DNA of 64,000 bases from Epiperipatus broadwayi. Its lineage: Eukaryota; Onychophora; Udeonychophora; Euonychophora; Peripatidae. The notes under the pieces were generated by a model. That model worked only from the letters and a program-made list of their open reading frames with translations. It ran no database searches and was not told the origin of the DNA. The stretch lies in NCBI GenBank assembly GCA_028023455.1, contig JAQFVV010000030.1, positions 8,086,876 to 8,150,875 on the forward strand, given 5' to 3'. The position numbers and the translations under genes were made by a program. This document shows, piece after piece, positions 34,651 through 47,395 of the stretch (within the stretch, counting starts at the first letter, position 1; each line of letters begins with the position of its first letter).

Positions 34651-37007
34651 TATCACAAAAACATAATAAAACTCACTGGCATAATTCAATAAGCTGTAAG
34701 AGAGAAAAACATTGCTATTGCTTAAAATAATAACAAATAAGTGATGTATAAAATTGATAAAATAATAAATATAGCAAAAATATAGATAAACAGATACAAT
34801 TGTGGCAAAAGAATTCAATAATAAAGGTATATATCAGCTTCACAAACTTTGTCAAGCATTTATGTACATTCATAATAACTCCAAAAAGGGACACATATGA
34901 TACACTAAAGTATTTGGTACACTATTAATATTTTGAGAACTTAACATGAAAATACATGTTAAACCTATATATACAATCATTCAAAAACCAAATGAATATA
35001 ATGCTTATTATATAAAATAAATAGTAAATTAAATATTTTATATCCATTTACCAATAAAATAAAAGAGTCCTTAAATCTTGATGTTCATGCCATAAGACTA
35101 AATAAAGTTCTTGGATACACTAAAGTTTCATAAGACATTACATAAATAATAACTGCAATTTAAACGTAAGCAGACATTCAAAATTACTGTCACAGGCAAA
35201 AATATAGTCACTCTAAGTTAACTAATGTAGATTGAACATGTAGAATGATGAATACCACAAACATTGCATAACTTCATAATAGTGGTAGAATAACAATACA
35301 ATGAACATTAAGAATTTTAAGTAATACATTGGATAAATGAGATTAATATTTCTTTTGAAGACCATAGCTTATAATTTTCTGACGAATACAAATGAAGAAT
35401 AAATATTCTGAAATGGAGCATGGTTAGGAGTTTTAAAAATCAATATTTTCAAAGAGTAAGTTGAGCATGGTAATGAATTAAAATGAACTTTTTGAAGAGC
35501 TAATACATTCTAATAACTTGGAGCAAACACATCTCGAAAATATACTTACTTTTTTTTAATAATGCAAATGCAATAATTATTTTTTATAAAACTTGCAAAA
35601 ACGAATAACAATGATAAATAAAATTTCATATCTTTGAAATAAGACATTTCATAAATAATATAAATCTTATTAATAATAAACATTAAAAAAAGCACTAAGT
35701 CAAATTCCAGTTATATTTTCCTTGAACTCATAATTTTACTTCAAATAAAGCAAATATTTTTGCTACCACATTCAGCGATAAAACTTCATTAATAGACAAA
35801 TGCCTAAATAAGGTCCTTTTTATTAATATATTTAGCAGTAAATAGTTTATAACATTTTAAAAATTATAGCAGTTAACAAATGAAGAAACACATCTGTCCT
35901 TCCATTGAAATAATTATAATGCTGGTATACATTTAAAAATGAGTGTTCATAAAATAAGTAGATGAATAACTATATATTAATGATTTAATGAATAGTTTAT
36001 GCATTAATAATTAACATTTAAATTACTTTATTGTTTGCTGAGTCCTGCTATTCTGAATAAAAGTTCAAATTCAATAATAATAATATTGAATTAATTCAAA
36101 AGAGAACACTGTGGAAAACGATAGCGATATACAATATTCAAATAAGCATTATTTTTAAAGTTCTTTGAAAAATAGATAAATTATTTTCAAAATAAATAAA
36201 AAATAGTTTAAAAGTTCTAGTAGTTAATTTAGGACTTATCCTTCTTAAAATATAATTTGAATATAATAAAACAAATAAATTTGAATTTATTAAAATTCTT
36301 ACAATGTATACAGCTATCTTACTATGACAGGTCACCATTCCACTTCCTGAAATGTATACATGAGTTGTAGAACAATCTTCCATAGTATATTGAAAGTCTA
36401 GGTTAAAAGAGTACCTGAATAGATAACTATTTTAGCACTGCACATTAGACTTAAATCAGCAAGTAAAATGTAGTTATAATAAGTTACAACTTGAAAGCAT
36501 GAAATAAAAATCAGGTGTATGTTATAACTTGAAAGATGAAAAGAAAATTGTGTGTGTGTGTCAATTAACAATCCAAACTTTTGTAGAGTAAGTCATGATA
36601 GAAATTGATTGAATGATTGATAACTGAAATATCCATCCCAGACAACCTAATTAACTCAAAGTTCATGATTTTTTTTAACTGTTGAGGTATATTTTCTAAA
36701 AATAACTTTAATTTAAATACTTTGGAAAATTCCAGACAAAAATAATTATTACATCACTTTTTAAAATCAAATATTTAATAGATTATTTAATAAATAAAAT
36801 TGATTATAGCAATATAAAAACATTTTATTCTTTTTTTTTTTTTAATTCTCAGAACATGATTATATTTACCATTGTGTCTATTTTTAAAAATAGATACAAT
36901 TTAAAACATTAAATACTTAAATTAACTTTAAATATTAACTTTCCAATTAGGAAGTACTTTTAAGTAATTAACCAATTTTATGCATGCACTCACACCTACT
37001 AATATTT
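34651..37007. other. AT-rich intronic DNA, nothing recognised
   Basis: A uniformly A-rich stretch with no recognised gene or repeat. A short (GT)n lies near 36551. Confidence 0.5.
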
Positions 37008-37337
37008 AATTATTTTTCTAAATAATCTAACATTCCTTTACTAACACATCATTTCCATATTTTAATCCTGCTACTGCCACTTCATTCCATACAATTATAA
37101 CTATATCATATTTATTATATGAAACACTTAATTTCTTCATTAGTCAACTTTCTTTTCTTTGCTTCATTTATCAATTTTTCCCCCCATTCATCCAAGAAAT
37201 TTCTCTGATTATTTAAGACTAGTCCCAAATAGATATACTTATTCACCACACTTAATTTCATATCCCCCAATTAAAATTCTTTGACTTCTCTTTACCCAGT
37301 ATTAACCATCATTATTTTTGATTTTCCTTCACTAAAT

Positions 37338-38407
37338 TTAATCCCCCATCTTTTTACCCAACCTTGCACATGTCATCACCATAACTTCCATATCTTCCCT
37401 TCTTTCTGTGCACAAGAAGACATCATCCGCAAATAAAAGACCTGATAATGTATGTACTCCCCTGCCACCTATTGTATCTCTACTCCTCTTCCTAGTCCAT
37501 TTCTCAAATACAACAAAACAAAATAGGTGACAGGACATCCTTGCCTTAGTCCCACCCCATTTTAAACTTTAACTGATTTTATATTCCCTAATTGATACGT
37601 ATAGTAATTATTTTCACACAATCTTTTAATAAGATCCACTAAAGCTTCATCCATTCCCAAATTTACTACTTACCCATAATCTATTTCAATTTACTCTGTC
37701 ATATGCCTTCTACCATATATAACTGTCTATCTATTTCTATCCATATCTATAAGTTGTGTAACTACAAATAAATTATCTCCTATTCGCCTATCCGATCGAA
37801 AACCTCCTTGCATTTCTCCCACAATATTATTTCCTTCCATCCATTTTGCACCACGTCCAGGCACTATGTATGCAAAAAGCTAATATAACACTGATGTTAC
37901 CACTATCAGCCTATAATTGCTTAACTCTCTATGATGCTTATCCTTCCCTTTAAATAGTAGCCTTACCTCTTGTATTACCCCAACTATCATGAAAATCTCT
38001 CTTCTGTGTCATTTTATTAAAATATGATAAAAGGTTTATTTTGCCCTATGTCCTAAATTCATTATTATCTCTGCTGCCCATCTATCTAATTCTCTTGTCT
38101 TTCCACTTTTCAATTTCTTCCTTGCCTCATTCAGTTCACTTTCTGTAAACCTAATATTTCCATTACTATATGTTTTTATGTTTGTTATCACTCTGTCCTT
38201 TACATCTAACATCTTTTCTATATCCATTACATACTTGTTTAAGATTGTCTCTAATTCTTCTCTAGAACTACACTCTATTCCCTCATTTTTTAGTAATACT
38301 ATTTCTTTCTCCCCTACATTCCTTCTTTTAATGTATTTCCAACATTTTTTATTCCCATCTCTTCCACTTGTATTAATATCCTCCAACAATTTACTAGTTA
38401 ATTTCAT
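37338..38407 (-). pseudogene. LINE reverse transcriptase, broken
   Basis: The upstream open piece (38407-38036) reads KCWKYIKRRNVGEKEIVLL, then FTESELNEARKKLKSGKTRE, equivalent to the RT entry motif LKxGKAPGxDxI. Downstream (37538-37338), LLFADDVFLCTERREDMEVM carries the catalytic FADD of motif C. Between them are frameshifts. It would have copied LINE RNA at a nicked target; as it stands it cannot. Confidence 0.8.
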
Positions 38408-38902
38408 TCTCTAAAATGATCTATTTTAGCCAACTTCTTTTTCTTTAAATACTTTTCCCATTTAATTTTTAACATCTTTCTCACTTTCTTTGTTCTTAAT
38501 AGCACATTTATATTCTCTGCTTGCTTTTTCCCTCTGTTTTACACTTTTACTATCACTTTTCTATTACTTTTATTCTTCTGAATATTCTCATCTAAAATCC
38601 TATTTGCCACTTTTTCTATTTCACCACACCATTTTTATATTCAGCTTCAAACAAATCTTCCATGATTTCTTCAACTTTTATTTTATATTCTTCTAACTTA
38701 TTCTTATCATTCATTCTCCATCCATATCTTTCACTGTCCTTGCTACTTTTATTATTAGTTTTCATCACTAACCATTTCTATTATAAAGAAATTATGATCA
38801 GTATTACATATTCTCTTCATTATCAAACACTTTCATTTTCTATACTTTATTCATTCCTTCTTTCTCTACTAATACATACTTTATTGTGCAAAATATATTA
38901 AA

Positions 38903-39112
38903 GGTTATAGAGAATACAAATGAGCATATTGAAGAAATTGTTGACATAGATAACAAGAATGGATAGCTTTTGAAATCATGTATATGGTCCCTCATAAATA
39001 TTTGATTAATTTCCAATGCTCAAATTTATTCTGATAATTCTTCAAAAGCTATCCATTCTTGTTATCTATGTCAACAATTTCTTCAATATGCTCATTTGTA
39101 TTCTCTATAACC
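38903..39112. repeat. Perfect 72-bp inverted repeat inside the LINE
   Basis: Arms 38903-38974 and 39041-39112 are exact reverse complements, starting ggttatagagaatac, with a 66-bp spacer. The LINE frame runs through the right arm, so the left arm is the added copy. Perfect identity among decayed surroundings implies a recent event, probably template switching. Confidence 0.9.
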
Positions 39113-39725
39113 CTTTATTCCCCCCCCCCTTTTTGAAACTCTTTGTATCCTTAACTAGGCATTCATATATTCTATTGTTCCACTCCATTATCATTCGACT
39201 ATCTCCAGTGGCTATATATATATTATAGCCATTATCCATTCTTGTCTTCCTAACCTTACATTTAACAATATTTAAATATATTTTTGACATAACTCCTCTA
39301 CCATCATACTTTTTTTCTTTTCTATTTATACCCTGCCACACCAAGTCTTCCACCACTGCTAAGACCTCAAGCTCTTCATTAACAATTTCTTCTTTCTAAC
39401 TATTCTTTTATAAATTTTTTTGATTGTTTCTTCTCCATTATATTTATAAATAACTTGCTTACTATTAATTTTACAGCCCCAATTCCTCTCTACATCAGCT
39501 ACCCTTTGTTTATTTCTTAAATCCGCCAATTCTTTTTTTCTGATAACACTGCAATTTGGAACCCCATCTTCTTTTATAAGTTTTCTGGACTATATTCTTT
39601 ATAAATCAAACACCCTAAAACTTCACTTTCTTGTTTTGCTAAGTGCAATTCATCTTTACTATATAACTCCCTCTTACTAATAAAAAAAAAAATCCCACAC
39701 AACCACAAATTTAACATCATTTCTA

Positions 39726-40510
39726 TCACACAATTTTTTCAATCTCATTTATAGAAGATGCCCTAACTAACATATACCTAATGTCAATTATTGGTAATAA
39801 TCCAACTATTCCTACTCTTCCTTTAATCGTAGTCAAATTACTAATCAATTCTACATACTTATCCATTACTCTCTCCAATGGCTCTGTCAAATTATTTGTC
39901 CCTACCATAATAGAAACATCTCTACTCACTTGCTTCTTTACTTTATCTATAACATCCCTAATTCTAACTCCAGACAAACATATTCTTACATACCTATTTC
40001 TATTTTCTTTTGCAATTATATCTCTACTTTCTCTAATTAGCAAATCTATTAATACTGTCTCATAATTTACTTTTCTACTTCATCCATCACATTCTCTTCC
40101 ACCTTCTGGACCTCATTATCTACTTTTTTATCATTCCTGTTCAATAATTTCTTTATCTCTAATTATTTTAATTTTACTTCTACATCCTTTACCTCTTTCT
40201 CTATCTTACTTATTCTTTGGCTAACTGTCTCTATTGCACTACTTATTTTTTCATCTATATATCTTGTCATTCCACCAAAAACATACTGTACCCTATCTCC
40301 CTCATCTCTACACATAGAAATTACTTTTTCACCTCATCACATTTACACCCGCTCTACATAACCATAAACCTGTTACATTCTTTCTAATCTTATTCAAGCA
40401 TTTCAAATGATAAACCTCATCAGGTATGGTACACTCTACCACAGCATGCCTAATTTCTTTCTGACCATTACATGTGCTTTGTGAGATACAAATGCAATCC
40501 ATATTTCTTA
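39726..40510 (-). pseudogene. LINE ORF1 with PHD-like zinc finger and esterase-like domain
   Basis: The upstream part, about 40500-40310, reads with frameshifts VYHLKCLNKIRKNVTGLWLC, the second half of a C-x-H-x-C zinc finger of PHD type. The open frame 40043-39726 contains VSIMVGTNNLTEPLERVMDK and GIVGLLPI, matching the G-[ST]-N-[DN] block and following strand of SGNH/GDSL esterases, a domain known from ORF1 of CR1-clade LINEs. The domain may bind membranes or RNA. Broken here. Confidence 0.6.
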
Positions 40511-40825
40511 TTTTTTTAGTGTCCTACATTATATTTAACTTTACACTTCCCCTCCTACTCTTCAAATCTCTTTACGCAAAAGGTCAATAGTGATCAATAA
40601 ACATGGTTCCCAACCTTAGACCTCAAAATGTTAGCCTTTTTCTCAAATAAATCACTTCCTTTCTTAAATTAAAAAAAGTTCTTTAGTATAAAAATTACTA
40701 AAACCAAATAATCTTATGTACAGCTTAGTTGTAATGCCTCCTTACATTAACACCTCCACAAACAAAAAAAAAATTTTTTTTACTTTTATATTTAAAAGGG
40801 CATAACAAAATACTTTCCAAACATT

Positions 40826-40931
40826 ATCAATATTATTCCTGATCTTTCCAAATCCAATTAAATCTATCTCTTTTGACTATCAATATTATTCCTGATCTTT
40901 CCAAATCCAATTAAATCTATCTCTTTTGACT
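40826..40931. repeat. Perfect 53-bp tandem duplication
   Basis: The unit atcaatattattcctgatct...ttttgact occurs at 40826-40878 and 40879-40931 without mismatch, in what should be the 5' region of the LINE. Confidence 0.92.
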
Positions 40932-41034
40932 CTAATTTTCTCTTTACACCCACACTGTAAGCATACAATTTTCAATTGTTAATTGTCGATTAATATTCAC
41001 ATATATATATATATTAGCTTATCTTGTGAAACAA

Positions 41035-41603
41035 AACAACTGCGGTGTGATGTACTGTAGCTTCTTAAACGAAGTCAAGAATCTCTCGGCAATTATGCCC
41101 AGAGAAACCTGCTAGCTACTTTATTTTTCATTCCCCAGTTTAAGTTTTCCCATATTCTGCTCCATCCCATTTCCACAACATAATCTTTGTCAATTCTATG
41201 ACCTTTATATCTAAATCCACCTTATCTTTTCCCAAACCCAGCATAAAAACCAATAATTCACTTTCTGTATATTTTGTCATATTTATTCTTCCATAACTTT
41301 ATTATATGTGCCCTTTCTGTTTTCAAGCATTTACATTCAATTAACAGATGCCTAATATTTTCTATTCCTTCCTTACATAATTTACAGACTAAATCACCCA
41401 TATTTTTTCATTTACATGTATATTCTCTTGTTGCTAAAGAGCCCATTGGAGCTTTAAACAGTAAACTACTTTCCTTATTATTATCATGTATTGAAACGGT
41501 TGTCTTCAAGTCCCTCACCGTTTCACCAACCATCCTAATAACCCACTCGTCTGTGCTAAGTTCAAACCTGTTTAATAAGTCTAAATTAAGATTTGTAAGC
41601 TAA
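41035..41603 (-). mobile_element. LINE 3' end: ORF2 tail and 3' UTR
   Basis: The - strand encodes ENIRHLLIECKCL, the C-terminal zinc-binding HLLxEC signature of LINE ORF2, followed by a WDGAEYG-like end. Its 3' UTR (ggtttctctgggcataatt ... ctacagtacatcacacc) is shared with the copies ending at 45605 and 47188. Its 5' limit coincides with the start of the CpG-richer segment, and it probably forms one element with 44629-45604. Confidence 0.75.
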
Positions 41604-42289
41604 AAATTGCAATCACGGCTATATAAACAGCATTATATACGCACATACGAAAGAACGCTATAAGTGAATAGTATTGCCAGAGTTATAGCGTATAATTTTA
41701 TCGCGTAATATTTTTAAACAGTAATAATGTAGCGTCAATTTATTAATTTATTACTTAAATTCGTATGTGGGAATATAATCCACCTATATTGAATATACAT
41801 ATATAGCATAGTGGCGTGATTAAAATATTTATTAAATTTTAAGTTTCATTTTTATTATAAACCAATTTAATGTAAAAACACATTGAAAGGGTGATTGATT
41901 GCAAATGCGCTGACAAGTTTTTTTTTAAAAAGAAAAAAGATTTTTTTTCTAAAAATAAAAGTATTTTCGGAGAATTAAAAGTTTAGTAAAGTTTTTGCTG
42001 TAAACAATTGTATCAGTATACGCCACACCTGCCTTAGGTTTCTAAAAAGAAAAGCCAATTTTAAAATAATCTAGCTAATTGATTCTAAATTATTTTGGAG
42101 ACCTCGCTAATTAAAAATATGTTTACAGCAGGGATTTTACACATAAATTATAAAATCAGAACAAAATTCCTGACTAATTAAAAATAAAATCTAATATCGG
42201 ATTAAACTGATTAAAATTCGATTTAATTAAAAGTTGATAATCAGAGAAAAGTTTTAACACCTAATAGGAATGTCAGCATGTTTGAAGTC

Positions 42290-42790
42290 AACCACTAATT
42301 TCATAAGCAAATTAAAAATTTTGTAATCTTGATGGAGATGAAATTCCAAGGTGTGTGGGCTGATAAGGCGATCATTTAAAAAGGCCATGTAAAGTGGAGG
42401 AGCCATCTTAGATCTTTACTTTTTGAAACCTTGACAGCTTGAATGCTACCTCTGTGAAGTTTTGCCCTCTTTGATCATCGTTAAGCTTTGGAATCCAGCG
42501 TGTATCCTGAACCAAAAGCAACCGTGAACATTTTGACATCCAATTAAGACAATAATTTTTATATCTGTGTGAGAGAAAATGTCGGGCTAAAACAGGCAGC
42601 CTTGGCTAAGCTCCAGAGTGAAGGCGACGGGCCTTTACTTCCATCCAAAAACCACCATCACCAAGTATGCCGCCATAACAGCTCCGCTCTAACCGTGGGA
42701 AGAAGATGATGCCGCAAGCCGCCACAAAGACTCCCGTAACTCCAGCTCAAGTACTACAAGATGACCGGTAACCTCACCATTTCTAACTGC
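42290..42790 (+). other. GC-richer island with possible spliced exon
   Basis: Composition changes sharply here. The stretch contains a short frame starting at 42707 (MMPQAATKTPVTPAQVLQDD) that ends at gaccg|gtaacc, a plausible splice donor. A TATA-like atttaaaaagg lies at 42375. No homology recognised. It could be an LTR, an element promoter, or a captured exon. Confidence 0.3.
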
Positions 42791-43029
42791 AGTTCAATAT
42801 ATTAATTTTCCTTTAAGCCTAGACTTATAAAATGTATTTTAATTCTAAAATCTTGAATTCAAGTAAATTGCTAAATGTAAAATTTTATTCTTAAATTTAA
42901 TTATATAATTCTGACCTACTTTCTAATGTTTCCTAACTAAATAATTTTATTTTCAATTTTCTCACTGCAGTTGTGACTATGGTTTCTTTATTTTTTATTT
43001 TAAAATATAAATTATATGCTAATGCCTCG

Positions 43030-43135
43030 AAACAGCGGGCATTCAATATTAATAATAGAGAGAAGAGAGAATGACCCCTCTTCATTTAATAATTATTTAT
43101 CGTAGCTTAATGCACGCTGTTTCGAAACCCTCTTA
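43030..43135. repeat. Short imperfect inverted repeat
   Basis: cctcgaaacagcgggcatt and its near-complement aatgcacgctgtttcgaaacc lie about 70 bp apart. This may be the end structure of a small element within the larger insertion. Confidence 0.5.
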
Positions 43136-44628
43136 AATAACTGTTAAGAATTGGCTATGTGCTGATTATCATTTTGACCTTGATTATTTAATTATTTGTT
43201 GGAAATTTTAAAATGGGAATCTTGTTTTGACCCAAAGTAAATTTCAATTTAATTTTCACTAAGCAATATCCGGGCCTTGAATAAGTATATTTGTTATTTA
43301 TTTCATTTTGTAAAAGCCCTCCAAATATACTTTTTCCCCTTTTTTTGTTTTTATTAATTAATCGTGTAATCAAATGTGGTATTTGAGATTGAAACTAGAA
43401 AGCAAAGAATATTTAAAAGTACGCCCACGTATAGCATATGATATTAAAAATGCTATATTAGAGTTGGCGCTAATGATTCCACTGATTAGCTATCGTTCTC
43501 GTGGCTAAATATTAAATTTTTACAACTCTTTTGCTTGGCGGATGTGATAATTTTATTATACATTTAAACTTTCTCGTTATGTTGCATTTTTCTTTAAGAT
43601 GGGACTCGGAACGGCCATCCCTCTTACACTCCTTGGGTCGCACACGAATAAGACCTGACGTCAAATTCCAGGCAATAGTGTTAGCTACCCCAACCCTCTT
43701 TAGCAGCATGGCGATCGGTCATAGGGCTCCGGTGTTGATCACAAAACCCTAAATATTAATCCATCCATAGAGCGACATTTAGTATAACTGTTTACCAGCG
43801 CTATAGCGCATTGGTTCTTTTGGTTGCCAACTCTTCCTCCCTTAAATTAAGTTTCAGCCATTGTCTGACATATTCAAGAGCTAGTTTCGGTCTCATGTAC
43901 AATAGTTTGAAATAATAATATTATAGATAAATTTGACTTTAAATGTTTCACATATATGAGAAAACAAGGCTTCGTCTGATTGCTTAGCTGAAAACCATGG
44001 AATAAGAGGGATTAGCATAATCTGCCCCATAGCTACAATGCAGTGACTGATCAATAAGATAATAAAGCAAATGATGAAAACAATATTTAACTTCATCAAA
44101 TAAAATAACAAATGTAAAATAATTTTAATTGTAAGGAGAGAAGGTTAAAGCGCTCTCCAAAATGTTAGATGCTACGCGCATTTTAATTGTAAAATGCAAG
44201 AATAATATAGATAAAATCGTCAAATTAAATCTGCAAAAATAAACATACAATTTAATAAATTACTCTGATCTCGATCTTATTTATTTCAATCCAATTCAAA
44301 ATTCTTTATATTATATATGTGATTTCTGATGCATTAATTAGTTTTAAATATATATAGTTAATAAATTCCATTTTTTGTTATGAGTCTCATTGCTTCTCCG
44401 TGACCTATGTCGGCCGTGTGGAAAGAGGTATACTACGTGTAAGTTCAAGGTGGTCATTCGTAGGGTCTTGAGTCTTGGAGTCCTGGCTTACGAGTTGAAG
44501 TGCGGTCGGACTCGGGAGGTTACAGTCCTAGTCTGGTCAGCTTCGGTCTCTTTTGCTTGGATTCTGAATTCTGTTACGCGAATGTACAAACTTGACTGTT
44601 ACAGTATTAATTAGCATCTAATATTTTG

Positions 44629-45604
44629 TTTATTTCTATATATATTTAAACTTTACTCTATACTAATTTTCTATCTCTCTAACTCCCTATTCTTTATTAA
44701 TAAATCTATTCTTTTATCCCATTCCTTACCACTATAACACTTAACAAGCCTCCTAACACAATCATCCCATCTTTTGTACAAATATACTGATATAAATTCT
44801 TTATCCAAATCTTTTGCATACCACATTACCTTTCTCACCCATCTTGTTGCCTGTCATTTACTCATAACCCAATTAAATACTATTTTGGCTATTTTATTAT
44901 CCATAAACTGCAATCTACCAAACATGTTAATTTTACTTTTTGCATCTCTCATATGAAAACTTGACCATCCTATTTCTTCTTGAATTGCCTCCCTTGCTGT
45001 CCATTCATCTGCATCCAATGCATGTCTTCCTACTTTCCTTTGAGCTTTTTCTAAGTAATTTAATACTCCTTAACTAACATATAATGCATCATTACCATAT
45101 GTTAACCCTGCTACTGCAACTCCCATATAATTCTAGCTACACCATATTTATTATATGAAAGCACTGTTAATTTCTTTATCAATCCCTTTCTTTTCTTTGC
45201 TTCATTTATCAATTTTTTCTCCCATTCATCCAAATAATTTTTCTGATTACTTAAAATAATTCCCAAATAACTATATATCTATTCACCACACTAAATTTAA
45301 TATCTCCCAATAAAAATTTTACATCTTCTCTTTCCCCAGTATTAACCATCATTATATTTGATTTTTCTTCACTAAATTTAATCCCCATCTCTTTACCCAT
45401 CCTCGCACATGTCCTCAGCATAACTTCCATATCTTCTCTTCTTACTGCACACAAAATTATATCCACAAAAAAAGACATGACAAAATATATATTCTCTTAC
45501 TACCTATTAATGGTATCTATCCCTCTTCCTAATCTTTCTATTGCTCTTTCCATTTCACTCAAATACAACACAAACAAAATAGGTGACATAGGGCATCCTA
45601 TACT
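44629..45604 (-). mobile_element. LINE ORF2 piece (RT to C-terminal domain)
   Basis: Starts at 45604 within the RT motif CPMSPILF and runs through the relic of the FADD region (ILCAVRREDMEVM), then SEEKSNIMMVNTGERED, and a downstream domain whose antisense is open at 44774-44956. It is cut at 44629 by the CpG-richer segment. Several frameshifts. Confidence 0.75.
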
Positions 45605-47187
45605 GATGTGATGTAATGCACTGTGGCTTAAGGAGTCAGAAATCTCTCAGCAACTATGCCCAGAGAAACCTGTTAGCCACTTTACCTTCCCTTTTCATTC
45701 TCCACCCTAAGTTTTCCCATAATCTGCTCCATCCCATTTTGACAATATAATATTTGTCAACTCCATGACCTTCATATCTAAATCCCCCTTATCTTTTCTC
45801 AAACCTAGCATAAAAACCAATAACTCACTTTCTGGATAATTATTTTGTTCATATTTAATCCACCATAACTTTATTATTTGTACCCTTTCTGGATTTTAAG
45901 AATTTACATTAAAGTAACAGATGCCTAATATTTTCTATGCCTTCCTTACACAACTTGCAGACTAAATCACCCATATTTTTTCATTTACATGTATATTCCC
46001 TTGTTGCTAAAGATCCCATTCAAGCTTTAAATAATAAACTACTTTGCCTACTATTATCATAAATTAACTCGCACCCAATGTCCGTTTTATATATATTTAA
46101 ACTTGTTTTACTCTCCACACTAGTTCTCCATCTCTCCAACTCCCTATTCTTTATTAATGCATCTATTCTTCTATCCTACTATAACTCAACAATCCTAACA
46201 CAATCATCACACCTTTTGTACAAGTATACTGACATAAATTCTTTGTCCAAATCTTCTGCATACTGCATTACCTTTCTCATCCATCTTATTGCCTGCCCTT
46301 TACTTGTAACCCAATTAAATACTATTTTGGCTATTCTTTTATTATCCATAAACTGCAATCTACTGAACATTTTCAATTTGCTTTTTGCATCCTCATATAA
46401 AAACTTGACCATCCCATTTCTCCTTGAATTGCCTCCTTTGCTGTCCACACCTCTGCATCTAATGCATGTCTTCCTACTTCCCTTTGTACTTTTTCTAAGT
46501 AATCTAATACCCTTTACTAACACAATGTGTTATTGCCATATGTTAACCCTGCTACTGCCACTCCTTTCCATACAATTCTAGCTACATCATATTTATTATA
46601 TGAAAACATTATTAATTTCTTTATCAATTCCTTTCTTTTCTTTGCTTCATTTATCAATTTTTTCTCCCATTCATCCAAGCAATTTTTTTTATTACTCAAG
46701 ATGATTCCCAAATAACTATATCTATTCACCACACTTAACTTTATATCCCCCAATAAGAAATCTTTGCCTTCTCTTTCCCCAGTATTCACCATCATTATAT
46801 TTGATTTTTCTTCACTAAATTTAATCCCCATATCTTTACTAACCATTGTGCATGTCCTCAGCATAACTTCCATATCTTCTCTTCTTTCTGCACACAAAAA
46901 GACATCTGCAAAAAAAGACCCGACAATGTATATACTGTCTTGCCACCTATTAACGGTATCTCTATCCCTCTTCCTAGTTTTTCTATTGCTCTCTCCATTT
47001 CACTCAAATACAATACAAAATAGGTGACATAGGGCATCCTTGCCTCAGTCCCACCCCATTTTTAACTTTAACTGATTCTATATCCTCTAATTGATATGTA
47101 TAGTAATTTTCATATTTCTTAATAACACCCACTAAAGCTTCATCCATTCCCAGATTTACTAAACTTATCCATAATCTATTTCTATTC
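45605..47187 (-). mobile_element. LINE, 5'-truncated copy with 3' UTR
   Basis: Begins with NRNRLWISLVNLGMDEALV and GLRQGCPMSPILY (RT motif B region, 47222-47004). It continues CAERREDMEVMLRTCT, SEEKSNIMMVNTGEREG, YSYLGIILS and VARIVWKGVAVAGLTYGN (46897-46517), then an LKMFSRLQFMDNKRIAKIV domain (46523-46179). After the ORF it has a 3' UTR that ends near 45605 with ccacagtgcattacatcaca. Nearly open over long distances, so this is one of the younger copies, though still frameshifted. Confidence 0.82.
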
Positions 47188-47395
47188 ACTGTGATGTACT
47201 GTAGCTTCTTAAATGAAGTCAAGAATCTCTCAGCAATTATACCAAGAGAAAACAGTTAGCTACTTCATTTTACATTTCCCAGCCTACGTTTTTCCATATT
47301 CTGCTCCATCCCATTTCCACATCATAATCTTTGTCAACTTCATAGCCTTTATATCTAAATCCCCTTACCTTTTTCCAAACTCAACATAAAAGCCT
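47188..47395 (-). mobile_element. LINE 3' UTR fragment
   Basis: A third copy of the same 3' UTR and ORF2 tail, ending ctacagtacatcaca exactly where the copy at 47187 begins. It is truncated at about 47395. Confidence 0.75.

Larger units (their letters stand above)
37008..40990 (-). mobile_element. LINE, near-complete 5' part, 3' end missing
   Basis: Reading on the - strand from 40990: a zinc-binding, PHD-like segment and an esterase-like segment of ORF1 (about 40500-39726), then a long decayed stretch that probably held the endonuclease, then reverse transcriptase (38407-37338). It stops at about 37008, inside the region that in the copy at 45.6-47.2 kb continues for another kilobase to a 3' UTR. 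A 3'-truncated LINE is unusual, since LINEs normally lose their 5' end; a later deletion or rearrangement is likely. It carries a perfect 72-bp inverted repeat and a perfect 53-bp tandem duplication. Confidence 0.8.
41604..44628. mobile_element. 3-kb CpG-richer insertion splitting a LINE
   Basis: This segment separates two - strand LINE pieces that abut in the family order (44629-45604 then 41603-41035). It has visibly more CpG (atcgcg, cgctatagcgc, ggtcgga) than neighbouring DNA. I found no transposase, integrase or clear terminal repeats. It includes GC-richer islands at 42290-42790, 43595-43745 and 44390-44600. Its identity is unknown. Confidence 0.45.

Noticed and set aside
38178-40065. 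Several + strand open frames rich in Ser, Phe and Leu across the LINE
   Set aside because: They are antisense shadows of the - strand LINE proteins.
43595-43745. GC-richer stretch with an open - strand frame, considered as a gene or rRNA piece
   Set aside because: No similarity to ribosomal RNA or to any protein motif I recognise; part of the unidentified 41.6-44.6 kb insertion.
46078-46581. 167-codon + strand frame with apparent membrane segments
   Set aside because: It is the complement of the LINE ORF2 C-terminal domain; the hydrophobic look comes from antisense of Lys/Glu-rich codons.
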